NCBI GenBank assembly: GCA_903813345.2
Contig: CAIIXF020000005.1
Coordinates: 33,173,375-33,237,374, forward strand
DNA length: 64,000 nucleotides
DNA from: Owenia fusiformis
Lineage: Eukaryota > Annelida > Polychaeta > Sabellida > Oweniidae
Reading direction: 5' to 3'
Shown in pieces: positions 22,088 through 33,306 of the stretch; position 1 is the first letter of the stretch, and each line of letters opens with the position of its first letter. Both the position numbers and the translations under genes were made by a program. Under the pieces are notes generated by a model. The model was not told the origin of the DNA. It ran no database searches and saw only the letters and a list, made by a program, of their open reading frames with translations.

Positions 22088-25000
22088 AAAAATGCTTCAA
22101 ATTCTAATGAACAGGTTCAGTACTTAGTATCAAGAAACTAGCCCTAGTTAACATATCTCATTCTAAATGAATGAAAGAATATGATTCGGGTCAGCTTAAA
22201 CAGCACTGACATTTGCAAGTTGAGCAATAGTCTTCTGTTATTGTTGGGTTTAAACATCAGCAGAAATTCAATATTCACATGATAATTCAGTGAATTTTAT
22301 TATATGTTTGAAAACTAGGCTCCTGCCAAGCATGACAACAGAATGAGGTACGAGACAATCATATCAGCCCAATAAATTTGAGTTCCAAGTGAAATTTTGT
22401 AACATGTGCGACACTAAATCCTAGTTTTCTGCACGTGGAAAAGTGAAATTTTGTGGTACAAGTATGTGCAAAAAGTGAATTTCTTGTTAAAATCAATAAT
22501 TTTCACCACAAAATAAATAATTCTTGAAATCCACTCATGCTGCTTTATTCAGTGATAATGGACAACTACAGTAATAACACCAGATGCAATATTAATTAAT
22601 TAGCGACAAAACTTACCAAATGCTCACTATCACGATCACAAAATTCCAGATCAATATGCAGGAAATTCAGATGTCATCTATTTATTCTATATATGACGAA
22701 GTAAAACGCAAGAAGAAGCATGATTTATTGCGTTAGAATACAATAGAATACAATATTAGACATATTATTGCAAAAAAATTATGAGGGACAGTCATTGGTT
22801 TCAAATTTCATGATTATGTTAGACGCAGTCTTACCTCTAAGTACAAAGGTGAAAGTTCTAGAATTTAAAACAGATTTCAGATTTCCTCTTGAAAATCTGA
22901 CAAAACACAAGTATCTTTAGATGTTTAGGTGAGTGACAAATATGAGAAGATAGTTGACTGGAAAAATCATGTTTTCCGCGAAATTCCATGCCAAAACAAA
23001 AATTCTGCAAAAAAATGAAAATGCAAATTTCTGCAGTTCTTCTGCAGCGACGAGGAATCACGGAATACTAGTATGAGGGACTAATAGCCTACACCAATTT
23101 GACTATAAATAACTGTGACTAAAGACTTTTGAAATAAGATAAAGTAAAGCAAGTAGAATAAATAGTATTATAGGTTCAGAGTTCACAGGGTGTAGCTTCA
23201 AAAGTGACTTTTCTGCTACAAAAATGGTGGCCATTTTGAAAAAGGTGAGCTTTTAAACAAGGAGTCTTAGAGAGATGGGGTAATCTATTGATGATCTGAA
23301 ACCAAGGTCGGAAAAATTGTCTTTATTCGAGTATTAATCTGGATTCCATCACTTGGTGCTAGATGAAGACCCTCTTTGGAAGATACAGACAGACCTACTG
23401 TCCATTTTGTCTAGGTGTATCCTCAACTCTTTCAGAAAGTCAAAGGTCACAACACAGTCAGTAGTATGCAAAGTCAGATTTTCATTAAAAAAATTGCAAA
23501 GTTGAAGCCCAGAATTTTAATGTTACAGGAACACTTTGAGTAGACATGTCACATAATTATACGGATTTATGAAGGATTAATAATATAAAGCACCTTTGGG
23601 TGTATACATATACGTGAACATAGAGGGGAACTGTCATTCTGATGAATATTACCTGGACTGCTGTTGGTAAAAAATGCATTGAAGAAGCAGGAAAAATAAA
23701 TTCGGTAAAATAAGTAAAAATATAAGATAGAAACATGGAGTTAACATGACAAAAAAATTCAAATGTTACTTAGACTTCTCTTACAATACATATGCATAGA
23801 ATACGTTAAACCATTGGCTAAACATAAGGTTGAAAAGCTAAAATCTATTTGTACGTATATCCATATATCCTCTAACTTTTACCACAGCTGAGAAATTAAA
23901 GCTCTCTCTCATCTAAACGTGACATACTAGCAGTGCAGTTTAGTCTTTTCTGAATGCTTATCTTATAACCATGTCATTGCAATGATAAATCATCTTATTG
24001 CAAACACAGATGACATGGATCTCTCAACTCCTTTGTGACTCGTAAATTTTTGGAAAAATGGAAAAAAATGAAAAGCGGAAATGAAAATTAACCTAAAAGC
24101 AAGAAAAGAAGCAACACCATCACATCATTTTGAAGGGCTGGACCCATACTTTGTTTTTTGAAAAAATATGTGAATATGCAAATCTGTAAACGCAGAATTA
24201 TAGATCCTTTTGATTCCAGTGGTATTTGTACCATGACATAACTCCTATAATTAATTTTTTTGAAGCTTCGAGACTGAAAATTCCAGGAAAATCCCTATGG
24301 CGGTTTTAATATGGGGATTTTATTGTTTTTGCAATTTTTCGCGCGCTCACCAGCTTCACTGTTATTTTGTTAATACTTATCGAAAAGTCATGAACTTTTT
24401 TTTAAAATGTTTGTGCATTTTTATCACCAGGGGTCCCTTGAAGACCCCTTAGAACAAAATCAATCATACATGATTTTGCTTTATTTCTATTCTAAGGAGT
24501 CTCCAGGGGCCTCATTTCAATAAAACTGCAAGAATAATGCATTTTCTAAAAGTATGGACCAGAAGGAACTTTTTATAAAAAAAGATTCTTTGAATCTAAT
24601 GACTCTGTGCAAAGTAAAAGGCACTTGAATCTCACATATCGTGAAAAAATATTGAAAACAATAAAATCCCATGTTAAATTGCCATTTATTTGACACTATC
24701 TTATTTGCATATTCACATTTTTTCAAAAAACATAAAGTATGGGTATAGCCCTTCTTCTTTTCTTGCTTCTAGATTCATTTACATTTTAGTTTTTCATTTC
24801 TTTCTATTTTCCCAAAATTTTCCAGTCATGAGAGAGTTAAGAGAAGGTCTTAAGTTTATGTCCTTGAGGCAAAATGATCATCAGGAACCTTCCCCAAACT
24901 AAACCTGAAGTGTATGCTGATGTTGTTTGCAAATTCTCGAAGGGGAAGATCAAGTGCCACTCAACTTAATCCAATCTAAGGACAATTCTAGCGGACCCAT

Positions 25001-25850
25001 CCAGGTTGATGTTGCCCCTAGATTTAATCCTAGAGTCAATGACATGCAAATGATAGTGAGGAAATTGGTTAACAGGAGTAGCAAAATAAATGTTATGTCC
25101 TTGGCAACAAGTCTTGCCAAATCTAGCATCTCAATAATATCCATAATGTTCAAATACTGATTCATGGATCACAAGGCAGGCTACACTGCAGCATGAAAGT
25201 GAAGTCTCCAATAACAACAGACAGTCATATTCTATCCGAAAGAGATTCGCATACTCATAAAACCTCAAGTGAGAATCTAAATGACTATTTCTTTCCTTGG
25301 CCACTTCAATACAAGCTGCACTTTGGTCAAATCAATCATCCTGGATCTGAATGCTATTTATAATTGGTCTATGACATAGATAGGCTATTAAATATCAGTC
25401 CCAGAAGAAAAAAATTTGCTATATCCACATACAGAAATTGTGAAATGTAACACACCACAAGGAGATACATCAGCAATGGCATCATCTACACATAAAAAGG
25501 AAGAATGTTCCTCCACGAAGAGATGGTGTGTGTAAGAATATAAACCAGTCCTTATTCACACATTAAGCACTGTGGTTGTACTGCAGTACAGATCAAAACG
25601 TCTTACAATGTTGCAATTGGCCTTGACAGGTTGTGACAATATGTCTAGTTTCATTTGAGCAATGGGCTAGATATTCTAGTCACCAATGGATTCCTATCAT
25701 TAGCTGCTACACCAGAGAGACTGAATACTGACACTACCGCAATAGTGATACTAATGTACAAACCTTCAATGAAGTTAATGAAACAAGGCAAGAGATGTTC
25801 ACCCTGAAAACAGTGAAGACGATGGGGTCGATTGCTGCATTTCATAAGCA
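22088..25850. other. Intergenic DNA, no supported gene
   Basis: Only short random-looking frames. A weak coding-like stretch (about 24827-25150) contains LREGLKFMSLRQNDHQEPSP but has stops in each frame and no recognised family. Confidence 0.4.
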
Positions 25851-25924
25851 CCATATGGCAATTGCAGTATCATCCTGTTTCAATTCTTAATGTGCATGTC
25901 GTGTACATGATGTTCGTTAAAGCG

Positions 25925-25946
25925 TCATACGGCAATTGCCGTATGA
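25925..25946. promoter_or_regulatory. 22-bp perfect palindrome with CGGCAATTGCCG core
   Basis: The arms TCATACGGCAA and TTGCCGTATGA pair perfectly. It lies 59 bases upstream of the ATG of the MADS-like gene, with a degenerate relative (CATATGGCAATTGCAGTATC) at about 25855. Similar cores occur at about 32724-32742 and 38692. It could be a protein-binding site or a transposon end. Confidence 0.5.
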
Positions 25947-26004
25947 TGCTACAATTTCATTCAAATACTCCCTTTTTAAATATCGCCCACAGACAGACTG
26001 TAGT

Positions 26005-26967
26005 ATGTCTGAGGAAGGAAAGAGAAAGAGACCTGCTACAGGGCCCCAAGCGTAAGTTCTTCATCAAATCCTAAAGAAATGCATCGCCGTGTATCTATGA
26101 AGAGTACTGGGGAGAACATTTGTTCATAGTTTCAATGTTTAGTATTCGAATTCGTTTTCGGAAAATAGACGTTGGAAGCAAGTTAATGGATTATATAATC
26201 TTATCTCACCGTATTTTCCTGAATTCTATATGAGCATGTCAGAATACGAATATGATCTAGTCCCAATGGTTAATGCTATACCAACCTACATATTATAATG
26301 AACACATTATTAGAATGAATACAGCTAGGCCTTATACTTTTATCCAGATCCAAATAATCAATAAACTGACGGAATGACCAATGACTTATTGACCTTGCAA
26401 AGCGACGTGTATGCCTGTAAAATCTCACTACACAGAGCTCTGTCAGCTCGTTCACAAGTCACCATGACCTACAGGTTGTGATAACCTCCACGAACGTATT
26501 CTTTAAAATGTATTGCGGTCTTCAGCATGAATGATATGTCCCTTGTGGTATTGGAGTGTTAATATCAAATGTGAACATCGATTTACTCAAATGGGGCTTC
26601 CCCTTGCACCTTGTTGATGTTGATATTTTTCATTTAGAAACCAGAAATGGCAACATCATGTGGGTCCATTTTCTACGAAATATGAGGAAACACCCAGAAG
26701 AGAAATCAAACAAAAAAAGATCGGTTAAAGGGTATTATCAAGAAAGCATCACAGTTATGCAGCAGAACAGGAGGAAAAGTTTTCTTGCGATATGTAGATG
26801 AAAGTGGGAATGTGTCTGTGTATGTAAGTGACGATGAGACCTATGATAAATACTTACAAGAGGGTATTCATCCTGATGATGACGGAAATGACAGACGTTA
26901 TAATTCCCTTGGTGAAACCTCCCACATGATAACCAAGAAGACCAAACTGTCTATTATCCAGGAACAG
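26005..26967 (+). CDS. Spliced gene with MADS-box (SRF)-like core, one probable frameshift
   Basis: Exon 1 is 26005-26051 (MSEEGKRKRPATGPQ, basic) with donor GC|GTAAGT. Exon 2 starts at 26637 after TTTTTCATTTAG and ends at 26967 before GTACCA. Phase 2 joins give a frame that shifts at a run of seven A (26712-26718). Restoring one A makes it continuous into KGIIKKASQLCSRTGGKVFL followed by DESGNVSVYVSDDE. This resembles the MADS core of SRF/MEF2-type factors, with G-I-x-K-K-A-x-x-L, then T-G-x-x-V-x-L and a G-x-V strand. An acidic tail (HPDDDGNDRR) follows. MADS proteins bind DNA as dimers. Family membership is inferred from pattern only. Upstream is an AT-rich TTTTTAAATA box about 30 bases before the likely start. 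Later exons are not seen. If no exon follows, the frame stops at 26989-26991. Confidence 0.45.
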
Positions 26968-27013
26968 GTACCAATATTTAAAGGTTTATGATTTAATAAT
27001 GTTCTAACTTAAA

Positions 27014-27090
27014 GAGTACGTTGAGTTGAAGAGTACGTTGAGTTGAAGAGTACGTTGAGTTGAAGAGTACGTTGAGTTGAAGAGTACGTT
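27014..27090. repeat. 17-bp minisatellite, five copies
   Basis: GAGTACGTTGAGTTGAA starts at 27014, 27031, 27048, 27065 and 27082 without change until the last copy, which diverges. Confidence 0.95.
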
Positions 27091-29662
27091 TGACGTACCT
27101 TAATAAAATCAATAGTTTAATAGACAAATGTTAATGTACACCTGTACACGCCACGAATTAGCCTGAAACTAAGCAAGTACTCACATCTACACATCAAAAC
27201 CAGGACATTATTATGTCGAAACTTTTGTTTGAAATCATGGGAAATTCACATGAGTACACATAAACCTGAACACATTGATTTTAATTCCTGTTTGTTGTTA
27301 CATCTTTTACACTTGTTATTTTTTTTATTTAAAATATAATATGTTAATGTTATTATACCAGTGATTATTGTTGTTTATTTGAAAGTTGTTTATAACAGAG
27401 GAATGTCAATTAATGTATTTATAACTTTTAAACTTTATGTATCCTTGTAATTGTTTTACATGAACAATACAATAAAATTTTATAAGATGTTATATTTTTA
27501 TTCCTTATTCGTTATTATATATATGTGATTATATTTATATTCTCTATTTGTTGAAATATGATAATCGTATATTCTCTATTTGTTAAAACGTGATATTTAT
27601 ATTATTTTTCACTGAAAGAATGTATTGCTGTCTAATTGCTAAACAGACATTGACTTGATCGACAGATTGCTGCATGCGTGCAGCATAGCCTACAACCAGG
27701 CTTGAACTGGTGAATGTGTGCAGTATATGTGTATTCCGTCAATTTCACCTTTAAACTACTAGTCTTATTAACTGTTTATATTTTTTGTTGTCAATTTATC
27801 AACGTAGTAAGCGATCTAATAATCTTAATTTTCATCATCGCTCTCGTCGTCTGCTACTGGTAACAGGTTTTCTAACTGGTTTTTTAAACATTCCTCTACT
27901 TCCTTATAAAATGATATAAGCTCCTTTTTGATCTTTTATTTTGCCAAATTACTCTCAATTCCACAGAAGCTATTTCGTCGTCATCCAAAGAATTCAGCAT
28001 ATTTTCAATTTCCTTAATAAGAACAACTGATGTTTTGTTCTCAGTCGCCATAAAACTAGATCTCTCTTCGGGTGTGACAAATATTATCCTGCACTCTGCA
28101 CTTGAAATTGGTTTAGGCTCTTCATCAGAGTGCTCAATTGCGTTTTTGATATATTCAGATCTAATATTTGCTGCGTCGTTCAGAAAACTTCTCAAGTTTT
28201 TATCTAACGCTTTTCCATCTATACCTGTATGTTCATCGTCTTCTTCATAGGGCTGCAACAGATACGATGTACTTCGTATTATAGTCTTAATTCCCTTTCT
28301 TCTTCATCAAATGTTTTCGGACTACGCTTATTAGCACTAATTAATTGTGGGTCGTTTTGACCACAGTTTTTGAAAACTGTTGATCTTATGTTTTCCAAAC
28401 TGTCAAAATTTGCGCACATTCTGTCCCAGTCGTTTAGAGTGGGTCGTTGGGGCATCCAAAATTGCCCCTTTTTATTGATTGTTTCCAGCTTGAAATCTGC
28501 CCCTTCTGCGCTGTTCGGGATTCCTGAAGTATTGATGCACATTGCTTTATGCACTATTTCACGTACTTGTGGGGGCATCTTTTCATACAGTATAATGTCT
28601 CTTGCGTCTAGTTCCCTGTAAATGGGATGTCTCCTCGCACACCAAACTTTACTAAAAATCGTCCTGGCAGCGATCATCATCTCCGGCTTTTGCGACTGTA
28701 CTCCCTCCCTGTACGTAAATATTTGGACCAGAAGATTAAATGTTGAGTCAGCGATGAATCTATAATTGACACTTGTACATTCATTCACAAAATTTCTAAA
28801 GTCTGCACAATTCAACGTTGAAATGGTTCCCTTATTCTGCAATACCTGTCGCACATAGGGGAGTACGAGTTCATCCACAAGTGCGTTCCTAGCAATTGTG
28901 ATCAGTTGAAATCCTTTGTGATAGTCCGATACTTTCTTAGCGTATGCTTGAGCAACTTCAGATTTAAAGTTGAATAGTTTAACCATTTCTTTATAAAAAA
29001 CCTCCCACATCAAGGCAATGTATGCTCTTACCATATTCATTTCGATATGCCCTGGGCCAGGAATCATCAAGATCCAGTCGAACTCGTAAACAAAACCCTC
29101 AATTGGATGTTCATTTGACGGGCTGTTGTGTTCATTCTCGGTAAATGAGCACTTGGTAGAGTGCTTGATGGCATCACCAGTTCCCCTTACAAGTTGACCA
29201 CATTGTAGACACCTTTATGTGCAATTTATTATTCATTGACATAACAAGTACGGTAAACCGTCACACACAACAACAACCCATTCCCTACTTCCACCATATT
29301 TAGCTATGTTCAGTTTTTCACCAATGTCCAACAATACCTTTTTCGCATGCCTTATATGAACAGGGGTTTTCAAAAGTTGGCTGGAACACATGCGTTGGAA
29401 CTCTGGGTTCTGCGTTCACCTCTTTTATCACATGATTCAATTGAGGCTTTTTTATTAATGTTTTTCCAGTACATGTTTTGTGTACTTTGTATCGGACTTC
29501 CCCTGCCCGAGTAGGTGTTTTCTCCGATTTAAAATTGTTAGGAACATTTGATTGATTTGGCTCGTGTGGAACATCAGGTGTTTCTGAAACACCGAGTTTT
29601 GTTCTACAGTTTGGGCACAACCGTTTTCGTTTCGTATCCCCATCTTGCCACACTCTTGACAA

Positions 29663-29872
29663 TCTTTAAACGTGTTGTTTTACTGTACAGTAATAACGTT
29701 TGTATCTATTTCATCCTGATAAGTGGTTCCATTTTCCACTTGCTCAGAATACACTTTATGCATTCGTTCTTTAAACGTGTTGTTTTACTGTACAGTAATA
29801 ACGTTTGTATCTATTTCATCCTGATAAGTGGTTTCATTTTCCACTTGCTCAGAATACACTTGATGCATTCTT
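29663..29872. repeat. 105-bp tandem duplication inside the decayed ORF
   Basis: 29663-29767 and 29768-29872 are near-identical direct copies, differing for example at GGTTCC/GGTTTC and ACTTTATG/ACTTGATG. 105 bp equals 35 codons, so the frame is kept. An in-frame TAA lies in both copies. Confidence 0.9.
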
Positions 29873-30388
29873 TCTTCCAAAAATGTATCGAGCTTTTCAT
29901 CGTGATGTTGTTTGTAAATATCAGCTCTTTTAATTCGCTCAACTTGTTGGTTTGACAGTGTTCTGTGCTTCCACGTTCCTGGTGCTATATTTGGATTCTT
30001 TTGCGCGCCAGAGTTTCCTATAGTAAACGTGCATATCATTGTTACAACACTACATTCGAACTTCTTGTTTTTACTTACGTTCCACGTTTTCTTTAATATT
30101 TGATTGTTATCAAACGCTGAAACAACATCATCATTCACTATCTGGAACCCAGGGTCGATTGCTATGTTAGTGCTAAGATTACATAGCCATTGTTTTACCT
30201 TGTCGTATAAACTGTAAGGACCCGTTTTTGATAGTAGCGTGAGAGCCAATTTTGAACGTGTCATACTATACAGTAAAACTGACTCCCTGAAATGAACAGG
30301 GAGCAGAAATTGGAGTGACGTTAAATCGATTATGCTCTCTACCGTTTTGCAAAGCTTATAACAAAGGTTTTGATCGTATGACTCATGG

Positions 30389-31089
30389 TTAACCTTTACC
30401 ATGCTGCCTTATTTCAGCAAATATATCCCACGCAACTGGCTTATTTTTCAAAGAGTGCAAAAAATGATATGCCTGGACTAAATAATTAATATCTCAATAA
30501 CTACTGAATGAATCTGGATAAAATTTTCACAAAGGGAAGATACAGTGGCCTGGCTCATGAAAAAAATGTTCTCATGAATTTATTCGTACATTAACACGAT
30601 TGGGCATAAATATACCATGAATACTCCTCCGGAATCCGCCGCTCCGCCTCTTCGTCTGGTCAGAATCCAAATCTGAATTTGCAGCGATCGAATGTTCAAT
30701 TTTTCAATTCAGAAAATATTCTAGTCTCTATTTTCGATGACCGTTATCGGCTTCCAAGAGCCTAAAGAGCTCGAAATCGCAATCCATTTCCTCCACATTT
30801 TCGTTGTGATCGTATTTGTCCACCATTTTGTACGATTCGTTCACTAAAAACGACTAAAACACTGTTTAAATTGTTGAATTGAGAATTATTTTTCGAAATA
30901 TCGCCATTCTAGGTCAACAGGAAGTCATGTTAGGCACTGAATAAATCGGGCAATCTAATTGGACAATACGAATGGCGCGAAAAAGTAAAGTTTTTAAAAG
31001 TTTGAAATCGGGCGTACGGGTCCGCCGGCAGTTGTGAGAGACATTTTAGTCTCGGCAGACTCGTCCGCCGGCAGCACGCTAAAGGTTAA
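30389..31089. mobile_element. piggyBac-type MITE inserted at TTAA in the ORF
   Basis: The left end is TTAACCTTTACCATGCTGCC and the right end, inverted, is TTAACCTTTAGCGTGCTGCC, with TTAA at 30389-30392 and 31086-31089. Removing one TTAA plus the 697-bp insert rejoins the reading frame of the flanking ORF exactly (...DKLF then NHESYDQNL...). There is no transposase inside. Imperfect ends and exact TTAA duplication are diagnostic of piggyBac mobilisation. Confidence 0.85.
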
Positions 31090-31704
31090 ATAATTTGTCA
31101 TGTTGCTCTACGGTATTAACTTGATTAACACCAGATACACCCAACAGTAGCTGCTTCAACAAATGTGGCGCGCTTTTCTTTAAATATTCATTGGTATCTA
31201 GATTTTGAATGACATCTATGTTATCGTTTGCTGAAACAGCTACTTTACATGTTTTAGAGTGTGTTTGAATGGTATATTTGAGCAGGCGACCGATTAGGGT
31301 GTTGATAGCTTATCTTGTGGTAATACTTGAATGTCAGATTCTAATGTTTCTGAGTCCAAGTCTATAATACAGTGCCTTGTTTGAGATGATGCATTTACTG
31401 TAGAAGAAGTCAAAGTGTAACTATGCTCAGATAAGCTTCTAATCACATTGTTTGCAGTTGGATTTGGAGACTGATATGATTCTTCTGATGTTATTTGATG
31501 GCACAGAATGTGTTCGATGCACCCACTACAGAAGTGAACGACACGTTTTGTTGGATATTTACTGACATCTATGTCACACAGTTTGTACAGTTTTTCCAAA
31601 ATGTATTTATCGATGTATTTGGAGCTATGCAGTTTAGTTCCTTCAGCAGGAATTGACCACTCATTGTGAAATTGTGACGAGGTGCATCTTTTAGGAAAAG
31701 GCAT

Positions 31705-33091
31705 TTCTGGAATTAATTTGATTGAACTTAATTTATGGAATACCGATCGTTTATCAGAATATCAGTTTAATCAAAGTATAATAATATAAAAGCAAGAAGC
31801 CAACACATAAGTCTATTTTGAAGTTTCATTTATACAGTGGAACAGACTGAACTGCCGGACATGTGATCGGTAGCCAGGAAGACATGTTTTACGCATTAAA
31901 GCATGTAAAACACGTCCTCATTGCTGCTTATTAGTATTACACATCCGACTAGTTGCATCTGTTATAAAGTGATTTATATACGTCTATATTTCTAGGATTA
32001 CAACTCACATATTCACATATTTATCTACACACATATAGATCACAATAGACCTGGCTAGTACAAAGAATTTGCAATAACGTTTTTATCCGTACCTACACTG
32101 ATACTAGCCTGCTTCGATACAAACATACTTTATTGTCTTAGTCTGCCATGTCTGCTTAGTCTGATGTCTGTTGGTACATAGTCTTTAAGATCACGATCAC
32201 TACTTTAGTAACATGGCTGATATAATGTGAGGTATGAGCAGAACTTCATCTTCATAAAAACATGAAAAGGGGAACCCTGGAATTAATTTGGTATTGTAAC
32301 TTACTGGCTTAGCCAAGATACAGACAAACCAGATGACAACTGAAAACCCATCCCTGTCTGTATAATTTTTTACTTTATTTTAAGGTTTCAAATGTACATG
32401 TAAAGTGGAAGGGGAATCACCCACCAGAAGGAAGTCAACTATGTCTGAGATCGGACATGAAAATTATGATGATTTTTTGCAGCGCATTTTAACAGAAACA
32501 CAAAACAAAATTGTAGTCCTACACTTTGAAGATGTATTATTTAGTTTCCACACATAGAAAACAAAATGCACAAATGGAAAATGGCCTATGTATACTCTAT
32601 TTTATTAACATGCTGGAATTTATTTTCCACTACAATATGCTAACTTCCAAGAAACAAATACTCACCAGGTTTTTAAATTTCCCATTTGAATTAACGTTTT
32701 TTTAGAGCCTCGGCGATTTCCGTATAGTCCGGCAATTGCCGGTCCATACGTTATTCTACGTATCACACGTTAAATGACCAATATATCTACACTGGAAAAC
32801 AACAATACTCCACAAAATTGAAGATGCACTGTTACAGCATACAAAAAACGGCAGTACTTCAAGCAACATATATTTGGGGACAGTTTGCCACCATGGATCC
32901 CTAGGTCCCCTCAGCTGCAGATTGGGGTTTGGTAAAGCAGGATGACAAATGGTGCCCCCTCTGGAAAACATTACCTCAGACAGCTGATATATCCCAGATG
33001 CTTGTACGGTGTTCATGCAAGTCAAATTGTGCTGCAAACTGAAACTGTAGGAAAAAAGCAAAATTTCAGTTTGTGTTAGTGAAGGACTATG
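31705..33091. other. Intergenic DNA; upstream region of the decayed ORF
   Basis: No supported gene. A palindromic block with GGCAATTGCC core lies at about 32718-32748 (CGTATAGTCC before it, GGTCCATACG after it). Confidence 0.4.
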
Positions 33092-33306
33092 TACAGGGTG
33101 AGCCAAAGAAGGTAAGGTAGCCCAATCTTAATAATTCAGTCATCCAGTATGGGTTTAAGTCATATTTGGCACTAACCTTCAATGTTCTTTCATTCAAGTA
33201 AGTTTAATAAGTCTACTTCTAATAGTCTTGATTTACCAATATTAGCCGATATGAATCCCAAGAATTTTACTTTTGAGGCTATTTCATAGAAAATGTGTAT
33301 ATTAAC

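Larger units (their letters stand above)
27825..31704 (-). pseudogene. Large transposon-like ORF, multiply frameshifted and interrupted
   Basis: Minus-strand blocks follow one another in one protein order. 31704-31296 holds MPFPKRCTSS... with VVHFCSGCIEHI. 31295-31086 follows after a shift, then 30392-29785. A four-Cys zinc ribbon CQEC...RLCPNC spans a shift near 29640. A block to 29318 follows, then VVVVCDGLPYLLC. After two stops (TGA, TAA near 29205-29235) comes CLQCGQ...FVYEFDWILMIPGPGHIEMN through 28279, then 28300-27896 after another shift, ending in an acidic ADDESDDEN with TAA at 27825-27827. A VxCDGLPY motif followed by a GHxEMNMV motif is seen in an uncharacterised family abundant in cnidarian, mollusc and amphioxus genomes. 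I associate it loosely with DUF6589-type transposon proteins, from memory. Without the MITE and duplication the ORF would be about 1,020 codons. It is clearly non-functional. Confidence 0.6.

Noticed and set aside
27014-27090. CRISPR-like array
   Set aside because: Units are contiguous 17-mers without unique spacers, and the setting is eukaryotic.
29548-29955. Plus-strand 135-codon hydrophobic frame
   Set aside because: Antisense of the duplicated segment of the minus-strand ORF; its repeated SGSIFHLLRIH and SGFIFHLLRIH come from the 105-bp duplication.
32756-33106. Minus-strand 116-codon frame
   Set aside because: No family, no splice support, and it runs into the MITE end at 33092.
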